In this document: piece after piece, positions 1 through 6,089 of the stretch | Position numbering within the stretch: position 1 is the stretch's first letter | Layout: each line of letters opens with the position of its first letter | Source: Gallionellaceae bacterium UBA6222 | Lineage (GTDB): Bacteria > Pseudomonadota > Gammaproteobacteria > Burkholderiales > Gallionellaceae | Assembly: GCA_002421915.1 (NCBI GenBank) | Contig: DISA01000008.1 | Span: 1 to 17,160, forward strand | Direction of reading: 5' to 3' | Length of the DNA stretch: 17,160 nt | Translations under genes and position numbers: made by a program | Notes under the pieces: generated by a model | Told to the model about the DNA's origin: nothing | Database searches by the model: none | Seen by the model: the letters and a program-made list of their open reading frames with translations, nothing else

Positions 1-4
1 CTAA
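1..4. repeat. Target-site duplication, left copy (CTAA)
   Basis: CTAA directly precedes the left inverted repeat and recurs directly after the right one. It starts at base 1 of the window, so the sequence beyond the insertion is not visible. Confidence 0.8.
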
Positions 5-1175
5 GGAATCTCTGATTAAGTCCAGAACTTTTCATACTCATACTGTCAGAAGCGTGGGTTGAACAAACGGATGACGACGATGAAACAAATGACACTCTCT
101 GCAGGCAGCTTTGAACGCTACAGCAAGACGACGCGGCGTGCGGCGTTTCTGGCCGACATGAACCGCGTGGTGCCATGGAAACAACTGTGCGCCTTGATCG
201 AACCCTTCTATCCGAAGGCCGGCAATGGGCGTCCGCCGGTCGGCCTTGAGCGCATGCTGCGTATCTACTTCCTCCAGAACTGGTTCAACCTTTCCGACCC
301 TGCGGTGGAAGAGGCCCTCTACGATTCTCTGTCCATGCGCGAGTTTGTCGGTATCGACCTTGGGCGCGAAGCAGCGCCTGATGAGACCACGGTGTGCAAG
401 TTCCGCCATCTGCTGGAACGGCACGAACTGGGCAAGCGGTTGTTCGAGGAAGTCGGACGGCATCTCCAGAACAAGGGAATGAAGGTCTCGACCGGCACTA
501 TTGTCGATGCGACCATCATCAATGCACCGTCCTCGACCAAGAATCAGAGCCGTGCGCGCGACCCGGAGATGCACCAGACCAAGAAGGGCAATCAGTGGTA
601 CTTCGGCATGAAGGCGCATATCGGTGTGGACAGCAAGACCAAGCTGATCCACTCGGTGGTCGCCACACCGGCCAACGAACATGACAAGCACAGCATCCCC
701 GATCTCCTGCACGGCAACGAGCGGCGGGTGTATGGCGACTCGGCCTATTCCAGCCAGAAGGAACTGATTGCCCAAGCTGCACCGAAGGCTCGGGACTTCA
801 CCAACCAGAAGGGATTCCGCAACCGGGGATTGACCGAGCGGGAACAGGAGAAGAACAGCAGGAAGTCGAGTGTGCGTGCCAAGGTCGAGCATGCCTTCCT
901 CATCATCAAGCGCCACTTCGGCTTTGCCAAGGTCAGCTATCGCGGCATGATGAAGAATGGCAATCGCCTGTTTGTTGTGGCGGCGCTGGCGAATCTGTTC
1001 ATGGCGCGACACCGTCTGTTGCGACTTCCACAGGAGAGGTGCGCCTGATGAACGGGGAATCGACTGGAATGGTCGGCGAAACGCCCCCTGACGGGGTGAT
1101 TTCCGGCCAATTCGAATATCCGCAACTGAATGTGGGCGCGCCGTTCTCATTTGTGGTTACTTATTCAGACATTCC
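5..1175 (+). mobile_element. Intact IS5-family insertion sequence
   Basis: The left end GGAATCTCTGATTAAG (5-20) and the reverse complement of the right end, GGAATGTCTGAATAAG (1160-1175), match at 14 of 16 positions, so these are terminal inverted repeats. Both ends are flanked by CTAA, the 4-bp target duplication typical of IS5-family elements. The 1171-bp element carries one uninterrupted transposase gene. Intact ends, an intact gene and an undamaged duplication suggest a recent insertion and a possibly active element. It lies about 100 bp upstream of the next gene, so it may have separated that gene from its original promoter. Confidence 0.93.
80..1048 (+). CDS. IS5-family DDE transposase
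   Basis: This 322-residue transposase would cut and join the ends of the surrounding insertion sequence. The DDE triad is visible: Asp143 in TIVDATI, Asp220 in YGDSAY and Glu270 in VEHAF. The IS5 signature R-x3-E-x6-K around Glu270 is intact. The N-terminal half has the usual IS5 segment with GNGRPP and FLQNWFNLSDPAVEEALYDS (about residues 49-83). I chose ATG 80 because MKQMTLS resembles the usual start of this subgroup. ATG 71 and TTG 59 are in-frame alternatives, and none has a strong ribosome binding site, as is common for transposases. The gene fills nearly the whole element and has no frameshift or internal stop. The family call is secure; the exact start is not. Confidence 0.94.
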   Translation: MKQMTLSAGSFERYSKTTRRAAFLADMNRVVPWKQLCALIEPFYPKAGNGRPPVGLERMLRIYFLQNWFNLSDPAVEEALYDSLSMREFVGIDLGREAAPDETTVCKFRHLLERHELGKRLFEEVGRHLQNKGMKVSTGTIVDATIINAPSSTKNQSRARDPEMHQTKKGNQWYFGMKAHIGVDSKTKLIHSVVATPANEHDKHSIPDLLHGNERRVYGDSAYSSQKELIAQAAPKARDFTNQKGFRNRGLTEREQEKNSRKSSVRAKVEHAFLIIKRHFGFAKVSYRGMMKNGNRLFVVAALANLFMARHRLLRLPQERCA

Positions 1176-1179
1176 CTAA
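1176..1179. repeat. Target-site duplication, right copy (CTAA)
   Basis: CTAA follows the right inverted repeat and matches the left copy exactly. It fits the YTAR target preference of IS5-type elements. Confidence 0.8.
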
Positions 1180-1277
1180 AAAAATTGTAAGGGAGATGGA
1201 AATTCTTAAAAAGAGTGCAGCCTGTTCCCCGTCAGGCGGGATAGAATTCCCCCAATATATTTTTACAAAGAAAAATC

Positions 1278-2447
1278 ATGTCCGTTATTGGCCCGCGCGA
1301 GATCGTCACCCCGTTCCGTCCCATTCCGCTGGAAGTGCCGGAGGGGATGAAGCACAACGAGTTTTTCAACAGTACGGAGAACCTGAACGATCTGGTGAAC
1401 AATAACGGCTTGCTGGTGAACGCGGAAAATCTTTTGCTGTACCGCAAGGCATTGGGGCACAGCACCGAGTTTGATTGTTCCATCATCTACAACACTTCCC
1501 AGACCATTCTCAATCCGCTTGGGCGCCCGGTGCGGCGCACTCAGGTGGCGGAGAGCGTGAAGCAGGTGTGGAACCGGATGAACCAGATCATCATCGCCTA
1601 TATGCTGGAGCAGTATCCCGATCCGGCCGAGGCGCTGATTCTGGCGGGCGAAGCAAGTCTGGATGCAACCTGGCCGCTGACTTCACCGGGGGTGCCCAGC
1701 ATCCGCATGTTGCACAACCACTTTGTTGTCTTCCCGACGGCGACGCTGCGCGCGGCGAAGCCGGCCGATCCGGCCAATCCCAACCTCACCGATGGCGGCC
1801 AGAACAGTCTGTTTCAATCCTACATGCGCGAGGTGTACCGCGAGTTTTTCAACCGGGCGCTGAAGCTGAATATCCTCAAACCGGCGCGCGATGCCGACAG
1901 TCGTCTCGGGCTGACCGGCTACCCGCAGGGCTTGCCCAGCTGGGAGATACAGGGCGGGGCGGACGCGCTCAAGGATGTGCATTTCTGGAAAGAATACGAT
2001 GAGGTGCTGAAAGGATTCATCGATTTTTACCGCACTTTCTTTTCCCAGGTCTCCACGCGCAATGCACCCATCCTGCCGGACGTGTATTTCCCCGAACAGG
2101 TGGAAAGCGTGCTGCTGTTCAACAACGATTTCATGAAGACGGCCAAGAAGGTGCGTGACCATTGCATCACCGATGCCAAGTACGCCAATGCCATTCGCTG
2201 GCAACCCGCCTTCAAGCAGATCATCTATCGCAACGATGCGGGCAATCTGATCGTGACTATCAGTCAGAACTCCATCGGCAATGCCATCACCGAGCTGCTC
2301 GGCGTGGTGGTGAATCGCATCCCCGATGCCGGGGCCTATACCCGCCATGAGCCGGCGCTGATCAACCGCCTGTGCGAGGTGCGTCGCCGTCTGGTCGAGG
2401 CTGATCTGGGTGAGGGAATCGCCACCGCTTACTGGCGGAAGGAATAA
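1278..2447 (+). CDS. Conserved-looking protein of unknown function (389 aa)
   Basis: I do not recognise this protein. It looks like a genuine soluble protein: base composition and codon use resemble the neighbouring genes, it has no signal peptide or membrane segment, and the frame is open for 389 codons. Visible features are a Pro-rich N-terminus, an LLYRKALG stretch near residue 53, an Ile-rich helix with MNQIIIAYMLEQ (101-112), and a His-Asn-His in MLHNHFVVFP (144-153). That motif loosely recalls the His cluster of HIT/GalT-type nucleotidyl enzymes, but the match is too weak to name a function. Another notable stretch is LTGYPQGLPSWEIQGG (212-227). The start ATG lies 98 bp after the insertion sequence and has only a purine-rich AAAGAAAAA upstream. 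A MazG-like gene follows 39 bp later on the same strand and may be cotranscribed. Confidence 0.72.
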   Translation: MSVIGPREIVTPFRPIPLEVPEGMKHNEFFNSTENLNDLVNNNGLLVNAENLLLYRKALGHSTEFDCSIIYNTSQTILNPLGRPVRRTQVAESVKQVWNRMNQIIIAYMLEQYPDPAEALILAGEASLDATWPLTSPGVPSIRMLHNHFVVFPTATLRAAKPADPANPNLTDGGQNSLFQSYMREVYREFFNRALKLNILKPARDADSRLGLTGYPQGLPSWEIQGGADALKDVHFWKEYDEVLKGFIDFYRTFFSQVSTRNAPILPDVYFPEQVESVLLFNNDFMKTAKKVRDHCITDAKYANAIRWQPAFKQIIYRNDAGNLIVTISQNSIGNAITELLGVVVNRIPDAGAYTRHEPALINRLCEVRRRLVEADLGEGIATAYWRKE

Positions 2448-2486
2448 TTTTTTCCGGATTTTTGAAAAACCTGCAGGTGATAAGCA

Positions 2487-2816
2487 ATGAGCGATATCGA
2501 CGAGATCACTGAAGCGTTACGCAATTTCCGTGATGAGCGGGATTGGGCGCAGTTCCACAATCCCAAAGATCTTGCTGCGGCGCTATCGATAGAGGCGGGC
2601 GAGTTGCTGGAGTGTTTTCTGTGGAAAGCCCATGCTGAAGCCGACATGGCCAAGGTGAAGGAAGAGCTGGCGGATGTGCTGGCGTTTGCCTTGCTGCTGG
2701 CCGAGCACTATAAACTGGACGTAAGGCAGGTCGTGCTCGACAAGATTGCAAAAAATGCGCTGAAGTATCCGGTGGCAAAAGCGAAAGGGAGTGCGAAGAA
2801 GTACACGGAACTTTGA
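2487..2816 (+). CDS. MazG-like nucleotide pyrophosphohydrolase (dCTPase/RS21-C6 type)
   Basis: This 109-residue protein matches the short single-domain all-alpha NTP pyrophosphohydrolases, which hydrolyse non-canonical or excess dNTPs to the monophosphate and pyrophosphate. The metal-binding pattern is visible as E36-x2-E39 in SIEAGELLE and E60-x2-D63 in KEELADVLAF. The C-terminal NALKYPVAKAKGS...KYTEL is characteristic of this subgroup. The length is normal, and the enzyme is expected to act in the cytosol as a homo-oligomer. AGGTGA lies about 5 bases before the ATG and supports the start. It lies 39 bp downstream of the 389-aa gene and converges on flgN, with only 9 bp between stop codons. 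Exact substrate preference cannot be read from sequence; dCTP and its analogues are common substrates in the family. Confidence 0.88.
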   Translation: MSDIDEITEALRNFRDERDWAQFHNPKDLAAALSIEAGELLECFLWKAHAEADMAKVKEELADVLAFALLLAEHYKLDVRQVVLDKIAKNALKYPVAKAKGSAKKYTEL

Positions 2817-2825
2817 GTTGTGCGC

Positions 2826-3284
2826 CTAACCGCTGCCGAGCGTGCGTCCGCTGCCGACCAGGCTGGGTTGGCCGTTCGGACCATAGAGGCCGGCGGCTTG
2901 TTGTGAGGCGCCAATGAGGGCATGCAGGGCTTGCTGGTTGTAGCGCCAGCGGACCTGGATCAACTCACCATTGCTCCGGTTCAACCGGCTGGCATGTGCG
3001 GCAAGATTGAGAAGGTCATGCCATGCGCCGATTGTGCCGGGCGCATTTTTTTTCAGCCACGGTTCGATGGCTGCGGGTTCGGCGGGGAATTGCTGCCGGC
3101 GTTGCGTGGCACTGGCCGAGAGGGTTTCCGCCATACGTGTTTTTTCGCCGGCCAGTCCGAGCAGTGGATCGATGTCGGGGGTGAGCAGAATCTGCTGTTC
3201 CCGTTCAAGCAGAACAATGAATGCACGCAGGGCGGCGCGCTCGCTCTCAATCGACTGCAGGATATCTGCGGAAGAAGCGGTCAA
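2826..3284 (-). CDS. flgN: FlgN, export chaperone for FlgK and FlgL
   Basis: FlgN binds unpolymerised hook-filament junction proteins FlgK and FlgL in the cytosol and delivers them to the flagellar type III export gate. The 152-residue protein is mostly helical, with the family's N-terminal coiled-coil region (ILQSIESERAALRAFIVLLEREQQIL). The C-terminal segment RYNQQALHALIG and the flexible Gly/Ser tail YGPNGQPSLV are typical of proteobacterial FlgN. The only plausible start is a TTG whose last two bases begin the flgM TGA stop (overlap TTGA, 3281-3284). The frame is closed by a stop 36 bases further upstream with no ATG or GTG between, so translation is probably coupled to flgM. It is the last gene of flgA-flgM-flgN. 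Confidence 0.9.
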   Translation of the reverse strand: MTASSADILQSIESERAALRAFIVLLEREQQILLTPDIDPLLGLAGEKTRMAETLSASATQRRQQFPAEPAAIEPWLKKNAPGTIGAWHDLLNLAAHASRLNRSNGELIQVRWRYNQQALHALIGASQQAAGLYGPNGQPSLVGSGRTLGSG

Positions 3285-3601
3285 CGTGCGCTCGCGGTAA
3301 TCAGGTCCTGCACGGTGTCAATCAAACGGTCGGCCACCACTTCCGCATTGACCCGGAAGCGTCCTTCGCTGATGGCCTGTTTGATTTCCGACACCTTCTG
3401 GCCGTTCACCACGGATGCGCTGGCGATGCTGCTTTCGAGCTCACGTAACTGGGAGCCGGTCGCGCCCAGTTGGACACTGGTACTGTCTGTGGCAACGGGT
3501 GCAGCACCGGGTTGTCCGCCGGATTTTGCCGCCGGACTGCGTGCGCCTGATTCTCCCGTGGCCGTGGCGGGCAGGGGTTTGCTGGTTTGGTTGATTTTCA
3601 T
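3281..3601 (-). CDS. flgM: FlgM, anti-sigma-28 factor
   Basis: FlgM holds sigma-28 (FliA) inactive until the hook-basal body is complete and is then secreted, releasing late flagellar transcription. The protein has a disordered, Pro/Ala/Gly/Ser-rich N-terminal half and the conserved C-terminal sigma-28-binding part (VNGQKVSEIKQAISEGRF, then AEVVADRLIDTVQDLI). I start it at ATG 3601 (MKINQTS, 106 aa) because GGAG lies 7 bases upstream and family members usually begin MKI. ATG 3613 would add four residues. The stop overlaps the flgN start by four bases. A near-consensus FliA promoter lies upstream at 3636-3662, giving the feedback wiring known for this gene in enterobacteria. Confidence 0.93.
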   Translation of the reverse strand: MKINQTSKPLPATATGESGARSPAAKSGGQPGAAPVATDSTSVQLGATGSQLRELESSIASASVVNGQKVSEIKQAISEGRFRVNAEVVADRLIDTVQDLITASAR

Positions 3602-3635
3602 GCTGTACTCCATCTCATGGGTTCGATTGGGTAGA

Positions 3636-3662
3636 TTATCGACCTGTCCGGTGAAAACTTTA
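3636..3662 (-). promoter_or_regulatory. Sigma-28 (FliA) promoter for flgM-flgN
   Basis: On the minus strand, TAAAGTTT (3655-3662) is followed by exactly 11 bp and GTCGATAA (3636-3643). The enterobacterial sigma-28 consensus is TAAAGTTT-N11-GCCGATAA, so 15 of 16 specified bases match. It lies in the flgA-flgM gap, 35-45 bp before the flgM start codons, and would drive flgMN separately from flgA. Confidence 0.9.
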
Positions 3663-3706
3663 GCAGAGTTGCCGGCCTGTTGCTTCGATTCGTGCCGGAT
3701 GTTTGC

Positions 3707-4399
3707 TCATCGCGCCAGTTCGGCGCTTCCGCTTGCCGTCGCCCGCGCCAACACAACCCGGCCAGTAGCCAGTCGAATGCGGACATCCGCACCCGCGCCG
3801 GCATCATTGAGCGCGTGGCCTTCACTGCTCACAAGGAAACCGTTGCCCGGCAGGGCCAGAGTGACGGTTTGTCCCTGCCGGATCACATTGGGCGTCCGCA
3901 GCATGTCCGCACGCAGGACTTGCCCCGCACCGAGGCTGTATTTGACTATACGGCCAATTGCCTGCCGGGGGGAGGCGAGCAGGTTGGGACGATCCATTTC
4001 GCCGCGTTGCAGGGTGAAGTCCGACGCAGCCAGGATGCTTCCTTGTGCCAGGGGCTTGCGGGTCACCAGCAGATCGACGGTCACGCTTATTTTTGCCGGA
4101 ACCAGGATCGTCCATCCCCGCGCCGCATTGCAACGCACACCGATGCTGGTGTTGCCCTGCAGTTTTGCGCCTGCGGGCAGATGCGCGGTCAGCGCGGAGC
4201 AGGCGTCCAGCATCAATCGCGGGTCGATGGCGCCGATCTTGATGCTGACTTCACCCGGTAGTGTGCGGGTTTGTTCCTGGGCGTAGGTGTAGGCCACAGC
4301 CCGGATTGCGGCATGGTCCTGGCGCGGTGCAGCAATGACCGTGCTGCTCCATAGGCATAACGACAATATCAGGCAAGCCGTGCGTTTCATGGCGGGCAT
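3707..4399 (-). CDS. flgA: FlgA, periplasmic P-ring assembly chaperone
   Basis: FlgA helps FlgI subunits polymerise into the P ring in the periplasm. The 230-residue precursor starts with a Sec signal peptide (Lys5-Arg6, hydrophobic CLILSLCLWSSTVIAA, likely cleavage near residue 24). The middle part has the family's paired cysteines (Cys67 and Cys90) that could form a disulfide. The C-terminal half is the SAF-like domain, with VTRKPLAQGSILAASDF (112-128), IGRIVKYSLGAGQVLRADML (148-167) and the final RIRLATGRVVLARA (207-220). ATG 4390 (MKRTAC) is an alternative start; neither has a strong ribosome binding site. The gene is divergent from flgB, 127 bp away, which is the usual proteobacterial arrangement. 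Confidence 0.93.
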   Translation of the reverse strand: MPAMKRTACLILSLCLWSSTVIAAPRQDHAAIRAVAYTYAQEQTRTLPGEVSIKIGAIDPRLMLDACSALTAHLPAGAKLQGNTSIGVRCNAARGWTILVPAKISVTVDLLVTRKPLAQGSILAASDFTLQRGEMDRPNLLASPRQAIGRIVKYSLGAGQVLRADMLRTPNVIRQGQTVTLALPGNGFLVSSEGHALNDAGAGADVRIRLATGRVVLARATASGSAELAR

Positions 4400-4526
4400 T
4401 GTCTCGCGCGCGGGCGGGACTGAAGGGGGGAAATGCAGCGGTTTTTCACCGTTAATCGGCGGATAGGCTGGACGGCGGCAAGCCTAGGATGCAAGTCATC
4501 AAGAAACCATCTGGCGGGAGTATCAA
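4400..4526. promoter_or_regulatory. Divergent flgA/flgB control region
   Basis: This 127-bp gap must hold the promoters for both flagellar transcripts. It contains a perfect 6-bp inverted repeat, TAGGCT (4464-4469) and AGCCTA (4481-4486), separated by 11 bp, which could be an operator or an RNA hairpin. I looked for sigma-28, sigma-54 (GG-N10-GC) and sigma-70 promoters and found none convincing. A good ribosome binding site, GGGAG six bases before the flgB ATG, closes the region. Confidence 0.5.
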
Positions 4527-4931
4527 ATGAGCGGCAGGATTGACGAGCTGTTCCAGTTTCATCAAACGGCATTGAATCTGCGCGCGGCGCGGCAGGAATT
4601 GCTGGCCTCGAATATCGCCAATGCCGATACGCCGAACTACAAGGCACGCGACATTGATTTTTCCAGCGCGCTGCAGGGCGCGTTGCAGGGAGGAGGGGCG
4701 CAGTTGTCGCTGGCGGGCACTGCCGCCGCCCATCTGCAGGGTGATGCCGGGGAGACAGTGATGGGCGCACCGGTGCAATACCGCATTCCCGCGCAGCCCA
4801 GTGCGGATGGCAACACGGTGGAGATGGACACGGAGCGGGCGCAGTTTGCCGACAATGCACTGCGCTATGAAGCCAGCGTGCGTTTTATCTCTGGCAAGGC
4901 CAAGGATGTGCTGGCCGCATTGCAAGGTTAG
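4527..4931 (+). CDS. flgB: FlgB, proximal rod protein
   Basis: FlgB is one of the proximal rod subunits that link the MS ring to the distal rod. It is exported through the flagellar type III apparatus without a cleaved signal. The 134-residue length is normal. The rod/hook family N-terminal motif is visible as ASNIANADTPNYKARDIDF (27-45), preceded by an amphipathic helix (LNLRAARQELL). The C-terminal helix ALRYEASVRFISGKAKDVLAAL closes the rod-protein coiled-coil core. The centre is Gly/Ala-rich and low in conservation, as usual. It opens the flgB-flgL cluster; flgC follows after a 78-bp gap that holds a palindromic repeat. Confidence 0.95.
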   Translation: MSGRIDELFQFHQTALNLRAARQELLASNIANADTPNYKARDIDFSSALQGALQGGGAQLSLAGTAAAHLQGDAGETVMGAPVQYRIPAQPSADGNTVEMDTERAQFADNALRYEASVRFISGKAKDVLAALQG

Positions 4932-4956
4932 GTTCGGAAACTGCTTTTCACGTTCG

Positions 4957-5002
4957 CTTCCTCGCCCGCAAACGGGAGAGGATTGAGGAGAGGGTAAGGA
5001 GG
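4957..5002. repeat. GC-rich palindromic (REP-like) repeat in the flgB-flgC gap
   Basis: CCTCGCCCG (4960-4968) and CGGGAGAGG (4973-4981) pair at 8 of 9 positions around a 4-base loop. A purine-rich GAGGAGAGGG segment and AAGGAGG (4996-5002) follow. The last block lies seven bases before the flgC ATG and doubles as its ribosome binding site. A related CTCTCCC/GGGAGAGG repeat lies before flgH. Confidence 0.65.
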
Positions 5003-5009
5003 AATCAGG

Positions 5010-5414
5010 ATGTCTCTATTCAATATTTTCAACATCGCCGGTTCTGCCATGGCGGCGCAATCCCAGCGCCTGAATGTGGTGGCGAGCAATCTGGCCAATG
5101 CGGAAAGCACCACCGGGCCGGACGGCCAGCCGTACAAGGCCAAGCAAGTCATCTTTGAAACCACGCCGGTGGCGGGACAGGTCGGGCAGGGGGTCAAGGT
5201 CAGCGCGGTGGTGGAAGATGCCGCACCGATGCGCACGGTGTACGACCCCGCGCATCCGATGGCGAACGAGCAGGGTTACGTGAACATGCCCAACGTCAAT
5301 CCGGTGGAGGAGATGGTGAATATGATCTCGGCCTCGCGCTCGTACCAGAACAATGTGGATGTGCTTAACACCTCCAAGTCATTGCTGTTAAAAACCCTCA
5401 CCATCGGACAATAA
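5010..5414 (+). CDS. flgC: FlgC, proximal rod protein
   Basis: FlgC is a proximal rod subunit assembled with FlgB and FlgF between the MS ring and the FlgG distal rod. The 134-residue protein has the N-terminal family motif as RLNVVASNLANAESTTGPDG (20-39) with PYKAKQVIF after it. The C-terminal conserved part is GYVNMPNVNPVEEMVNMISA followed by SRSYQNNVDVLNTSKSLLLKTL. These are diagnostic for FlgC rather than FlgB, FlgF or FlgG. The ATG is preceded by AAGGAGG at an ideal distance, and that site lies inside the upstream palindromic repeat. flgD follows 11 bp later. Confidence 0.96.
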   Translation: MSLFNIFNIAGSAMAAQSQRLNVVASNLANAESTTGPDGQPYKAKQVIFETTPVAGQVGQGVKVSAVVEDAAPMRTVYDPAHPMANEQGYVNMPNVNPVEEMVNMISASRSYQNNVDVLNTSKSLLLKTLTIGQ

Positions 5415-5425
5415 GGAGACGCATT

Positions 5426-6079
5426 ATGGTTACTTCGGTTCAGAACACGGCTGGCGTATTTACTGCGCCCGCGAGCGAGCAATCGCAGATCAAGGAGACA
5501 GAGGATCGTTTCCTGACGTTGCTGGTTACGCAGATGAAGAATCAGGATCCGCTCAATCCGATGGACAACGCGGAGGTCACTTCGCAGATGGCGCAGCTCT
5601 CCACGGTGACCGGCATCGACAAGCTGAACGCGACCGTGGAAGCTTTGGGCAGCAACATGCTGGCGTCGCAGTCGTTACAGGCTGTCTCCATGATTGGCCA
5701 TCCGGTGCTGGTTGCGGGCGATGGCATCGTGCTTGGCAATGGCACGGCTTTTGCGGCAGTGGAACTGGCGCAACCGGCGGACAAACTCACCGTCAGTATC
5801 AATGATGTATCCGGGCGCACGGTGCGCACCCTGCAACTCGGCGCGCAGGACAGCGGTATCGTCGAGGTGAACTGGGATGGTGTGACCGACAGCGGCGCAC
5901 CCGCGCCGGATGGCAGTTACACCCTGAGCGCCGTATCCGAACTCGCGGGGCAGAAGCGCGATGCGGCAACGCTGGAATACGGTCTGGTCAACAGCGTGGC
6001 GCAATCGCAGGGTGGTGTCACCGTTAATGTTGGCAATGCGGGCGATATCAGCCTGAACGCTATCAAGCAAATTCTATAA
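5426..6079 (+). CDS. flgD: FlgD, hook-capping/scaffold protein
   Basis: FlgD sits at the growing hook tip and guides FlgE polymerisation, and is later replaced by FlgK. The N-terminal export and capping segment is clear: RFLTLLVTQMKNQDPLNPMD (28-47), then NAEVTSQMAQLSTVTGIDKLN. The C-terminal part (about 88-217) has the Ig-like and tudor-like fold signatures, including IGHPVLV (90-96) and VNWDGVTDSGAPAPDGSYTL (148-167). At 217 residues it is near the usual family size. AAGGAG precedes the ATG. It lies between flgC (11-bp gap) and flgE (10-bp gap), so translation of the three is likely closely linked. Confidence 0.95.
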   Translation: MVTSVQNTAGVFTAPASEQSQIKETEDRFLTLLVTQMKNQDPLNPMDNAEVTSQMAQLSTVTGIDKLNATVEALGSNMLASQSLQAVSMIGHPVLVAGDGIVLGNGTAFAAVELAQPADKLTVSINDVSGRTVRTLQLGAQDSGIVEVNWDGVTDSGAPAPDGSYTLSAVSELAGQKRDAATLEYGLVNSVAQSQGGVTVNVGNAGDISLNAIKQIL

Positions 6080-6089
6080 GGAGAATGTC

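Noticed and set aside
38..1150. 370-codon minus-strand open frame antisense to the transposase
   Set aside because: It spans nearly the whole insertion sequence opposite a transposase with an intact catalytic triad; its Arg/His-rich, low-complexity translation is a codon-bias shadow.
2922..4286. 454-codon plus-strand open frame across flgN, flgM and flgA
   Set aside because: It covers three recognised genes on the other strand plus a gap containing their promoter, and its translation shows no domain.
4470..4485. GG-N10-GC spacing as a sigma-54 promoter before flgB
   Set aside because: Only the two dinucleotides fit; the surrounding TGGCACG and TTGCW bases do not match.
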